In this document: in pieces, positions 33,601-44,500 of the stretch
Layout: each line of letters begins with the position of its first letter
How positions within the stretch are numbered: the first letter of the stretch is position 1
DNA from: Steinernema hermaphroditum
Taxonomy: Eukaryota > Nematoda > Chromadorea > Rhabditida > Steinernematidae
DNA length: 64,000 bases
Assembly: GCA_030435675.1 (NCBI GenBank)
Contig: CM059625.1
Location: 4,588,001 to 4,652,000 of the forward strand
Direction of reading: 5' to 3'
Notes under the pieces: generated by a model
What the model saw: only the letters and a program-made list of their open reading frames with translations
Told to the model about the DNA's origin: nothing
Databases searched by the model: none
Program-made: the position numbers and the translations under genes

Positions 33601-36600
33601 AGAATCCCACTTCATTTCTGCACAATTTATAGATTATTTACCATAGCAATTCATCGAGGAACGTTTGATATTATGGGATGTATCTAGTCATAGCTATCCT
33701 CGAAGTTTAAGCTATATTGGTGCGAGACACTTCGAGTGTTTCTCTCGTGAGATGTCATGACTTAGCAAGTCTGTTAGAACAGTTTTAAACTGCTAACCTG
33801 TCGTAGAGCTTGAAGAAGTAAGGCACTGCATCTAGCAGATGGATTCTTAATGAGCTGATTGTTTATTTTGGTGTAGTTTAGTTGCGAAACGACCACGTTG
33901 CTAGACGGTAGTGGCTGCTGCTGTGCTGCCTGTTGTTGTTGCTGTTGTTGTTTCGCTTCCTCTTTTAGAGCGATTTCCCTAAAGAGAAGAAGTAGGGTTG
34001 GGCAGATGGTGACATGTTCACTAACACCTTGGGTATTTCAGCGGTTGGTCGAATTTTGGGATCAGTCGGAACCAAGTTACCTGCGGACTCACTCCGTTTC
34101 AGCGGTTTTCGTTCTGGTTTTTGGCGATTGCTCAGCGAGCGGTTCCGTTTCTGGACTCCAGTTACGGGCGGCCCCAGCTGATTTCGGGACCTTCTCGGCC
34201 CGACAGCGCTTTGTTGCATCCGTCGTTCGGCTTCCCGATTGGACATCATGAGGCGAACGGAAATGTCAGCGAACTGTTCGGCTGATATCTGAAAGCGGCT
34301 ATAACTGAAGTTCTCGAATCAAAATGTTTGGATGTTGATTCAGATCTAGTTATATTTTGCAAGGGGAAACGAGAATGTTAAGAAGGTTATACAATGATTG
34401 GAAAATTCCAATAATAGACAGTTCAAGAAAAAATCGTATTGCAAGCGTCTTTTCTAGGCGACAATAAGGGGTCACTAAAGGCGACTTTCCCATGATATTA
34501 TGCTTGTTGGCATGTCAAGGAAAGGGAAAGCCTAAGTGAAAGCTGCTTCATATCTCAAAGACCATAGGAGACGAAAATAGAGATCGGCCAAGTTAGCAGT
34601 TAGATGTGAAACTGCTCTAGTCAAAATTTTATAGGTTTGCACAAAGTTGAGCAGATATTGACTATCGTAGGGATTTTTGTCTAATTTGAACTTGGTTCCT
34701 TTTATCTATTAGTTACTAATGTAATCAGTTGTAACCTATCCAAAGCGGTCTGAACTTTAAGGAAGCTTTGAAAGCAAACTAAACCGCCTTACCCCTTTGC
34801 CCTGAACGGACTGCTCCAGGCAATCAATCAGTTCGGAGGCGATGTCGATGAGCTTGTAGTAGTCGTCTTGCAACTCTCGATACTCTCTGTTTTGGTCGGT
34901 AGTGTCGAGGCTAGACGTGGACGGCGACCGATCGTACGCGTTCTAAAGCGGCGGCGTTCCGCTCTTCCGACAGCTCAAACTAACCATCCATAATGCCAAA
35001 CGTGGCTCATCGTCGCTGTCGCTTTCCGTTTGCAAATGTTTGTCCATAACTTGCATGAGACGCTCGACCACACGTTTCACCCATTTTTTCTGAACGAAAA
35101 CAAAGTCATTTCATGACGACAATTATCGCCGCGAACCTGGAGCACTTCTCGGAAAACCGGGTGCTTGAAGGGGTCGCTGACGTATGGAAGCGCGAAGTAC
35201 TGTACCAGTTCGGGGTTGTCGGACATCGTCGCTCCATTGCCTTCTTCCAGAAAAGTCTTCAGAACGGCCAATCGGTCTTTATATTGCCCTCGGTCCTGAA
35301 TCGCAAGAGATGGTCCTGATTCTTCGGCAAATTCTCCAATTACCGGTGTCACTTTTCGCAGCGGATAAGTGGCAAAATAGACTTGCAGATAGAAGTCGAC
35401 AACGTTGACGGAAGGGTAATTCGATCGGCCAAACGTCTCGTTCCACAGCTTGTAAAAGCGTTCGCGCTCTCCTTTTTCGAAGTGGACGAGAAGTTTTTTC
35501 TGCAGATTGTTATGTGAACTCTTTGTCTTATGCATTCCCCAAGAAGTCGATGTTGTTTTATGGCGATTTGGTAATGTCGCTACACCTAGCAATTTTACAT
35601 CGAAACAACGGATTGCACATGCAGACAAAATTGTGGCCCACGTCCTACGAGGAATCTGTGGCATGCAGAACTGCAACTAGGATGATTTCTTGCAATGGAT
35701 GTGCCGAGAAAGCAGGATTCCAGAGTTACAAATAATGCAAAATACATCTACAGGTCATCTCTCCAGGAAGCCAATGGTTCACCATTCAAAGAAAACGATA
35801 TAATGAAAAGCTATTACACTCAAAACCTGAGCTAAATGCAGTAGATTAGCATTTAGAGAGGCCAATAGAATTCATATTTTTATGAAAACTGTTGTATCCT
35901 CGGCGCACTGTGTTTACTATGGTCGTTTATAAACATAACCCAATCTTTTCAATGCGATGAAGTCCACTGTTTTCCTTGTGTGTTTCTGACAAGACCGACA
36001 TTTAGATCCTATTTCATACTTGCCAACAGGCACGGAGACACTATAAATGCCGCCTTCCATGGTTATCGGGCACTTGCTTCTGACGTCAAGCCGGTTACAA
36101 ATGAAGGTTTCTGTGACCGACACGTACCACCGGAAAACAGAATTTAATGGATAATATGCCGTGGAGAATGACATCACTCGTTCGCCTTGAAAGTACACAT
36201 GTCAAGTCAGTGCACTGCCGTATGTCCAATATCGGCGTTACTCAATCGTTTCAATCACCAATGAGAAGCTCATTAAGATAACGAGATTGCCAGCGTCAGA
36301 GAGTGGTTTGTGAACTCGTTGGCGATTTTGTTTACGCTCAAAGTCTCACTTTCCAAAGTCACATTTCCGTGGATTTGGTTCTACGATGAGTCTTCCTCAT
36401 TTGTACAAGCATTAATAGTTCATTAAGAAAAGACCGTTAATGGAATTTTGGACATTCGCATCTCGCAAAACAAGATTCAATTAGTTCAGCTCTTAATTTT
36501 ATGACTGCTATAGTGAACATAAACACCGAAAAAGGTCGTGCGAAAATAAAGAGCTTGACATATGGATTATAATGCTTGTTGTTTTAGGGGAATGCATCTA

Positions 36601-37269
36601 AAAATACGTTGTTGCTCACTTTGCTTGCAGATTAACAAAAGCTTCGATATTGAACAAAAACACTGGGTCGATGATCAAATATTAGTTCATGTCATGGATG
36701 ATTACCGACCTAATAAGACATGAGTCATTTGATTAAATATGCCTTTAGGACTTGAAAATTATAGAAGGACGTTCTGGGAAAACAACAAGAATGTCTGATG
36801 GAGCAAGGCGCTCTTTCACGAAAAACATTGTGATCATTGTTGCCTCGCTGTATGATCTGACCTCCTCAATAAATTCGTTTCAAAAAGAGCATCAACTTGG
36901 AGAGTTCTGAACTTGAACAACCCAAAAACATGGATTTGTTCACAGTACTGTAGCATGTACTCCTATGTAAAAGTTAAGCACCTCTCAGCAAAGGAGAAAA
37001 TTCACAAACTACCGTACTCCCCTAACATCTTAAGCCTCACCTTCACATCCCCAAGATGCGACGCTTTCGGCGGTTCACATCTCTTTCCAACCTTCACATT
37101 GCGATCCTCGCATTCGGACTCAAACGCCGCGGCTGCAGCTTTGAGTCCAAATCGCGACAAGTACTAAATGGAACGGTCTTGAGGGATTAGGGCAAGATGT
37201 GCGTACCTGATGGATTGCAACGGCGATATCCCGGTCAATGGGCTGTTTCTGTTCAGCTGGCGATTGCAT
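27633..37269 (-). CDS. armc-9: ARMC9 homolog (LisH + armadillo domain protein)
   Basis: Sixteen exons on the minus strand: 37269-37207, 37163-37041, 35499-35137, 35089-34985, 34942-34793, 34288-34026, 33978-33798, 32709-32611, 32566-32337, 32289-32079, 32032-31864, 29316-29261, 29175-28803, 28512-28440, 28072-27794 and 27744-27633. All phases agree, giving 949 aa. ARMC9 is a basal-body/ciliary protein linked to Joubert syndrome in humans. Visible: LisH (AVAIHQYLSRFGLKAAAAAF, about 16-40), FALPYVSDPFKHPVF, YYKLIDIASELIDCL, a Gln run, ARM repeats with ALAALQKLSLR, LEYGSALLMNLCLN and CPYVNGTLYSILSL, an acidic DDEDE segment, a Pro run, and EYIAAFGSRPKVMRTPD near the end matching the human C-terminus. 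Intron 8 (32610-32567) is GC-AG. Intron 11 (31863-29317) carries a lin-4-like hairpin; intron 2 is 1.5 kb. Exon 14 is the least certain. Confidence 0.88.
29317..31863 (-). other. ARMC9 intron 11, 2.5 kb
   Basis: The largest intron of the ARMC9 model. Besides the lin-4 hairpin near its 3' end it has CG-rich parts (29.8-30.2 kb and 30.5-31.0 kb) with open frames on both strands, one proline-rich on the minus strand (30243-29803). These may be regulatory DNA for the microRNA or unrecognised alternative exons. Confidence 0.55.
29370..29450 (-). ncRNA. lin-4: lin-4/mir-125 family microRNA precursor
   Basis: Read on the minus strand, the 22-nt stretch 29440-29419 begins TCCCTGAGACCTCA and ends TTGTGAG. 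It shares its first 14 nt, seed included, with C. elegans lin-4 as I recall it. It pairs with a 3' arm on the same strand: CCTGAGA with TCTCAGG, CCTCAT with ATGAGT, and GTGAG with CTCAC, leaving a loop of about 15 nt. This is a normal precursor hairpin of about 65 nt with the mature sequence in the 5' arm. lin-4/mir-125 represses lin-14/lin-28-type targets and times larval development. It lies inside an ARMC9 intron on the same strand, so host transcription could produce it; a private promoter is also possible. Confidence 0.92.
35917..36198 (-). other. Possible nested or alternative ORF inside ARMC9 intron 2
   Basis: A 93-codon minus-strand frame with balanced codon use. It contains SVTETFICNRLDVRSKCPI, GGIYSVSVPVGKYEIGSKCR and RKTVDFIALKRLGYVYKRP. 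Paired cysteines and a CPI..GG.Y pattern recall secreted lipid-binding ML-like folds, but the resemblance is weak and there is no signal peptide or flanking exon. It is not needed for ARMC9, whose phase skips it. Confidence 0.3.
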
Positions 37270-39252
37270 CGTACGGCGGAGACATATATGGTTTGGCGTC
37301 GGGAATCTGAAGGCGTAACTATTTTGCGAGGAATTCAAGAATAACATGCTTTTATATTATTAATCGATGTCGATGCATGTGTGCGCGCACGAGTGACGAC
37401 TCGGCGAGTAAGGGGCGCGCGCGCGAGGCACATCATCAGTGTCCCGATTAACGCCAAAAGGCAACACTCAAGAGCCGCCGCACGGAGAGGAGAACTCACG
37501 CATTCGGCTTCCTCTCCCGCGCCGAACCCACGCGCACTCGTTAGTTCGGTCGTCGTCGTTGTCGTAAACTTTGTTTTTCTTTCAGCACTCGGGACAAGCG
37601 GCGCGACAAAGAAATTGACGCCTGATTGCGAGCACCGGCGCGACGGATTGTTCCACGGGAACGTGGCGTCGAAGCACTCGGCCCAGAGGGCCAATTGAGG
37701 GTGCCCGGTGTGCGAACGCACTTGTCTCCGGCCTTTTTGGGGCTGATAAGTGAGGCGTGTCGCGCACCGATCAGGAATTCCACTTTCCGTGACACGAAGC
37801 GGTAGGGGCGAACCTCACCAAACAGGCCCTTTTCCCACAGACACAACACAAGCGAAACTCGGCTAAGTGACAAACACAGACGTCACCATGACGACCGTAA
37901 TCCACAATCGGACAGACTCCGGCCGACTACCAAAGCGACCGCCGGCGAAAGAGGTCCATCAACGGGCTCCCCGAATATGTTCACTGTTGCATGGCTAATC
38001 GCGAATTCTGGCCCTACTCGAATCGATCCAATTACATTTGGAGCATGTCGAGTGCGAAAAGTGTTGCAGATAAGTGGAGGTGGTTGCGATGAATAAGGGG
38101 ATTGCGCTTCAACGTCTTAAGGAACATATGATTCCTTTGTCTAAGGTGTTAAATCTGAGAAAAAAAGATGTTGAAAAGGAGGCTTATGAATGCATGCATG
38201 AGCAGGAAACACAAATCGCAGATAATCCTCATAGATGGAATTCTTAGCCATAAATCGAGGGAACAAGTGCTGAGAATGTGACCCTAATGTGTTTTCAAAC
38301 AAGGAAATAAAAAAGTGTCTCAAAAGTGTTGTGATAAATATTGATGAAATAGCGAATTGACAGCAATTTCGTTTGCAGAAATGCGCACAACTTTTCAAGC
38401 TTACTACTCACGTATGTGCAGAGCATTCTGGGGGCCAGGCACCAGAGGGCAATTATGTGCTGGAAACGCCCTTCCTCAGCGTTGCCTCTGTAGGAACCAT
38501 CACTTCGTCTATGTCCCCTTGAGAAGAAATATAACACTTAGTCTACTCACTAACCTATCAGAAGGCCATTTCTGAGTGAACCCCACGAATACCCTTGTCA
38601 AAAGCTTATTCCAAACAAAATGGCACTTCTAAAGCTTAGCTTAACCATTCCTTCATCGCGAACAGAGGCGCGGGGCCCGTAGCAACGGCTAGCATACAAA
38701 GCAAGACATTTCGCGAATGTAACGACCACTTTCTCATGCTCAAACGCAATAAGAAAGCAGAAAGCCAATCGCGAATGGCTACTTTCACATGCCATACATA
38801 ATAACATGCTGGCAGGTTATGTGAAGCTTTTCTTCTTATTTTCAGGAGAGCTGTTCAATCGTTGCCAGACGGCAGGAAAGGACAAACAAATTATCGGTCA
38901 TTACTGGTCGATTAAAGGAGGATAAAAGCTTGTTGGCAATGTGACGTATTTGGAACAGCAAAATTGTTCTAAGTACAGGTTCCACGGACCAAAAATCAAG
39001 CTCTTGATGTATATTAGGATCAAAATCATACTTGTTGAGGGCAGACCCAGAGATGCCCTTTGTGAGACAGTCTAGACAGGCTCCTCACCCCATATATAGC
39101 GTGTATCATTGTGTCATTGTATATTCTTTGTGTGCTTCGAATAAAGGACTGGTCGTGTGTTTCCCCGTGTCAACTCTAGCGTCACAACTAACACAGGACC
39201 CTCACAAAGTGTCCCACGCCGATTGAAATAAAATTTTTGCAGCATGATAGGC

Positions 39253-39441
39253 CTTGATGAGAACAAGAAAAACCCAGAATATTGTGTGCTTATAGGGGTA
39301 CTAAAGTATCTAAACGAGATTAGAAAGTTTGGATTATCGTGGCAGGAGCCATATGCAATGATCCACACTTCCTGACCTCGTTTAGCTACTCTATTACTCC
39401 TATACGCACATAATATTCTGGGGCGTTTTGTTCTCATCAAG
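39253..39441. repeat. Foldback element with about 70-bp arms
   Basis: The left arm (39253-39322) begins CTTGATGAGAACAA; the right arm (about 39371-39441) ends with its complement TTGTTCTCATCAAG. Both arms share CCAGAATATT and a run like CTATTACTCCTATA in inverted form, around a 50-bp centre. It looks like a foldback MITE; no clear target duplication was seen. Confidence 0.82.
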
Positions 39442-39975
39442 TCACGTCCCCTGCTTTCTCTTTGCTATCTCGTGCTTCGCTTTTTATTTGTTATCTCTTT
39501 TGTGTGTTTCAACGAAGACGAAGAAGAATGAAGACAGCCACCCCGGATCACCTAAAATCTGCCACTGATGTCGCGTCGCATCGATCTGCCTCAAGGCGAA
39601 TCCTTCAATGATTTCTCTCATTTTATACACAGCGAAGGCAGCTCTTGAGTGAACCATGCCAACGGGTCAATTGATTTGTAATACGCTTGAATAAGTTAAC
39701 ACACTTAATACACAGTACATCTGCGTACAAGATATTGCTGGGAATGAACATAAATAATTGGAACCGGTGTCTCTGACCACTGAAAAATGTATGTATATAC
39801 CTTGTTCGACGTAGGCATAGAGGACCACGCATAGCAGACAAGGCACTTTACATCTAGAAGTGTTCAAGATTTTGCAAAAAGATTGGATAAACAACAATAC
39901 GGAAAACTTGAAAACAAAATATTTTGGGCCAGTGAAAGTCAATTTTAAAGCGTACGTTGTCTGGTTACAAAATCC

Positions 39976-40270
39976 GTGCGCACGGGGAAAACACCCACAC
40001 AAAATAAGGACCACAAGGGGAACCGAACCCGACACCGCCCGCTTACAAACGGAGAACGTTCGCAATGAGCCACACAGACAGTTGAGATGTAGCGCTCTAC
40101 TTCCGCTATGTCTCTAGCGATGCGTGGAATTTTTTTTGCAGTTTTTCAGTTATTTTTTGGCTATTTTGTAAACAGCAGTGATTTCGGTGCGAGTTACCTG
40201 AAACTTTTCAGTTTTTCGCCCCCTTCAGTCATTTGCATGAGCACCAATCTTGCCGCCCGCAGGGCTATGG
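39976..40270 (-). repeat. Dispersed repeat with tRNA-like core, copy 1
   Basis: Shares blocks in the same order with 44284-44500: CACACAAAATAAGGACC, GTTCGCAATGAG, a TATGTCTCT-like block, and GAGCACCA(A/T)TCTTG(C/T)CGCCCGC. Read on the minus strand, the part near 40072-40010 looks like a degenerate tRNA, with TGGCTCATTGCG as an A box and GGTTCGGTTCC as a B box. A tRNA-derived SINE or relic is the best guess. Confidence 0.6.
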
Positions 40271-40401
40271 ATTATTTGGCTTTTAGTACGTAGAGGGCGC
40301 GAATTCGTGCGCAGCCGCGTTTATTTAAATTATAGCTTAATACGATTGCTGCTATTTTAGAAACATGTAAAAAACACTTACTGGCGAAAACAAAAATGTT
40401 C

Positions 40402-40482
40402 GCAGCGAGCAGGGTTCGAACCTACGCGGGCAATGCCCATTGGATTTCAAGTCCAACTCCTTAACCACTCGGACATCGCTGC
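40402..40482 (-). tRNA. tRNA-Ser (anticodon UGA)
   Basis: Eighty-one nt read on the minus strand. The acceptor stem is GCAGCGA paired with TCGCTGC. The A box reads TGTCCGAGTGG, the anticodon stem-loop reads TTGGA-CTTGAAA-TCCAA with anticodon TGA, a long variable arm GGGCATTGCCC follows, and the T arm has GGTTCGAACC. All stems pair and no intron is needed. The long variable arm fits serine. It should be a functional gene transcribed by RNA polymerase III. Confidence 0.96.
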
Positions 40483-43400
40483 ACGGTTTTACACCGCTCA
40501 CCACTGATATATGTCATCCAGTGGAATATAAAGAGGAACGACGGCATTAAAAAAACGATGAGAAAAATAGATTACGCCATAAACATATGACAAATGTTGC
40601 TCCTTTAAATAGTCGTCCTTCACACAAAGCGCGACGAGAATCACGCCCATGGTGTGTTTTTTTATTCGATCACATTACGCTAATCATGTCTATTGTTGTT
40701 CGCGCCATCGCAGGAAAAGAGCAGCGGAAAAACAGCAAAAAAGCGCATGACGAGCGAACGCAAATTCCTTTTGACGTCATAAAAGCTAGACTGGAGTGAA
40801 GTGAAAAGTTTATTCACTTAACAAATTGGTGATCTTTCGGCAGGGTAAATGAAAAAAAAAGAGATGAAGCATAGAACTAACAAGGTCTGCGTCAACATTA
40901 ATATTGCCTTTGGCCTAACGGTGAATCAGAGGAAATGACGTCGCAATCAATTAATGAAAACAATTAACGCAGAGGAAAGGGTTCCGCAAGGACTAATCAT
41001 ATTTTCGTTGCTTTCGAGCTGTCTGCCATGTCAAATGGATTTGGATTATGCGTTGTCCTGTCGGCTGTGCGCTGTTAAAGATCCTTTTTCAACTCCGGGT
41101 TGTAGTGTTGTTTGTGCATACACGCGAATTAACGTTCCAGGTTTGCAATTATCAATTGTGCGTCTAAAAGTCGCCGTTTTGGAAGACAAAAAGACTATCG
41201 TCTTGAATAGTGAATATTCTAGTTATTTACTCATCTGGCTTCGTTTATTTTGATGCCTTGATTCAGATCGTTTTGTCGAAAAATTAGATCAGTCGCATTC
41301 TAAAAAGTTACATTCCTTCCGTTTCAGTTTGCGGATTTCTTTCATAGCACCCGAATATGACAGTCCACAGAAGTACGGTACATTTTCCTACGGTTTTTGT
41401 TCACGTGTGCTCTCGTACAAAGTAAATCAAAACAAAAATGAAAAGGTAGATGGAATCGGCGAAAATACAAGTCCAAACAAGTGGATGTAGACGTCAATTT
41501 GTGATTCAATGTGATTCAGGTCGTTTTGTATCGTTTTGTCGAAAACTTTAGTCCCCAAAATTATTAAATTACTGTGGGTCCATGGGATCACTTTGTAAAT
41601 CACTTGACTATAGAGGTGAAAGGATGATACACCCGAGTATAATCCTTCGCAAACAGCTAATCTAACCCAAAATCGGTTATTTTTCGAGGATCTTCCATCT
41701 CGAATCGACCACAATTGAACTTCAATGTAGAACATGAAAAGGACTTGGTCATATCAGGCTGGAGTCTTGTTTAGAAAGTTAGCCGAGGTGTCTAAAATTA
41801 TCGAGATTTTGTGTAAAAGTGTAGGCATAAGTTCAAGATCTCAAGTCTCGAGATCTCATTTTATCTAATCTGAACCATATATCGTATAACCTGGGTCAAA
41901 CCTGATCTGGTGCTCGCCGACATCTTTGGTTGGCTCATGCGCATTTGTGGGTGGTTTTATGTTTAGCGCATTATAATGTTCAAGTGGGGCAATCAGAGCT
42001 CGACTCGAGCTTTAAGCCTTCGACTAAGGAGATATAAAATCAGAATATTCAAACAGACTGGCCCTCAACGGAGACTTGATTTCTTGCTTGGTGATGGATG
42101 ACGATAGGAGCCATGAATGGAAATCAACTATGACACAAAGTGAACGAGCAATGTGGTGCCCGAAGGCCTACTGTAGAAAAGCATCAAAATTCAAAGCAAA
42201 CTTCCAACAATTTCTCACTATTCAATTCAATGGGAAGCCCGTCATCAATAACTAGCAGTTGATGATTAAAATTTTTCATTTTCCCAGTGGATCGGCAAGA
42301 ACTCCTAATTGTGCCATAAAGCAATGGGACGATTGAGGTCAGAGCAGCTTTCTCCGGAAATTAGCCTAAATAAAAGGTTTTTCAAGTCGACACAGCTCGA
42401 ACGAGAGAAGCCACAAACATTGCTGGTCTTTTGATGTTTTAAGCCAACGGCCACTTATGTGTTGCACTGCTAACCCTACCTTCTTGGCCTATAAACGATG
42501 TTCGCACTGTGTGATGTCTGTATTTAAGTTCAACAGAGCTGATTAATCTTTTAGATGCGCTGAAAACATGCATGTTTTTCACATTACACGAAGTTTAACC
42601 TTCCGTTTTTATACATTCATAAGCGATGTAGACATGATCGTCTCGCCGATCTAAAAGCTTCCGCCCGGAATTACATGACTAAGTCGATGCTGTCATAGAT
42701 TGTGTCTTGACTATAGTTTGCGCTGATGGGTCGGTCCCAGCCAGTCTGTCATCTGTAACAGACGTGCTTGGTTGTCTGATTATCCGAATGGCCTAATCAG
42801 ACGGTCTGAAGGCTTTGGATGTTATTTCAATATCCGTTTTTTTTGTGTGCGTCTCTTGTTCAAACATTTTGTAGTTGAACCCTCATAATTCATGGCAGTG
42901 AACCAGTCAGTATGTCCTCGATGTGCCAACACTTATCTACAGTGATGAGTCAGTGGACATGACGAGAACATTGATGAAAAACAATATCTTCCACGGCGAT
43001 ATGATGGTCTGCTCCAATAGGAAATGGAATCGCAAACAAGGTTACCACGAATAATTAACATCAGTCCCGTAAACACATCGAGAAATATGTTTTGGTCGTT
43101 CGACATATCAACGGCGGATTATGTGACTAGTTCCGCCACAAATTAGAAACATGTTGATAGAACAACTAATTGGCTTTTTTTATTAACTCCGTACCTCATA
43201 AAACATCTTTTTGCGCTTTCTCTTCAGTGATTTCATCTTGACTGTGGCGCCGGCTTGGTCGTTGGCAGGCCATTTTCGGGTCTTCTGATGGCATCGTTTG
43301 ATCAAAGATGTCTGGAAGAAATGGCCGAGAACAACGTGTTCTTTGTGTCAGCAGCGAGTGCTGGTTATGTGTAAGATGAAGTCTTACGAATTGCTTCAAA

Positions 43401-44283
43401 AAGATCAGTAATGTTTTGACTGGGAACTCATACATCTGAGGCCTTTTAATACATTGGAAGAATAGCTATTTCATGTTTTGTTCTTTATATTTGCAGTTAT
43501 CCTATTCAGAACGTGCCTATTTTTTCCATTCCAGTGTTTCCTTTAAGCATGAACATTCCAAGAGAGCATACGTTCTGCTCAAAAGTGCTAAGACTGCCCG
43601 TTTGACCTAGGGTGCCCTTTTCCACCAATAATCAGTTTTTTACTGAGGCTGGTATCAGTAACTGGCGTTGTCAGAAGGCTAACTAAACCGCTGTAATTTT
43701 CACCTTCTCGAGTAATTTTCTCGAGGTTTGAATCGAGTACATCAGATTGCCCATTACTTCTTATTACCGTTTCCCCTTAGTACCCCCAATTCACACAAGG
43801 TCGTCGTTATCGAGCCAGCGCGGCCCACCTTCCAGACTGATTCTTAAAAGAACAATATTTTTGATGGCTTGTACGTTGATACTTATATAAACGCAGGGAA
43901 GGCAGTGGAAATAAGGTATATTTCGATAGAGGAAAATTTGGTTCGAAGCTTAGTATTTGCCTTCCCTATACACGTAAGTTTTGAGACTTTATCGCTTCGT
44001 CATTTCCGACATTTTGAACGGAAATGATTCGAACAGGCTTCAGCACAAACAGCGAACATTTCCAACTCTCCGCGCTCTCACAGCTCACTTGTTGCCAGGC
44101 AATTATGATATCGGATATGATTAAGACCGGAAGTGCGTCATGTCGCCCTATTTGGAATATATTCCGTTTGCGTTACTGATGACTGTTCGCCCAGAGTTGA
44201 TCGCATTTTGGAGACCATTAAAGGTAGCATTCCCTATGCGCGGAGAACCGGCTGATCCGTTCGTTTGTGTATGTGTTTTTCTG

Positions 44284-44500
44284 GCCGCACGGGTGAAACA
44301 ACCACACAAAATAAGGACCCGGGGGGAAGCGAACTCCGACACTCACTGATTACGAATGAAACGTGTTCGCAATGAGATGCACAGGTAGTTGAAAAGTAAT
44401 CGGTTCATGTCTCTCGCTCGGCCGCTCATTAGTTCACTAGGTTACAGTCGAATAAAAGCGATCATGTGAGCACCATTCTTGTCGCCCGCCAATAGCCCTA
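44284..44500 (-). repeat. Dispersed repeat with tRNA-like core, copy 2
   Basis: Second copy of the repeat at 39976-40270, in the same orientation but more diverged, and shorter between the tRNA-like core and the CGCCCGC end. The minus-strand core near 44375-44318 again ends in a B-box-like GAGTTCGCTTCC. Confidence 0.55.

Noticed and set aside
43199..43312. Basic exon-like piece on the minus strand
   Set aside because: It has an acceptor and donor, but two frames are equally open, no partner exons are in reach, and no family is recognised.
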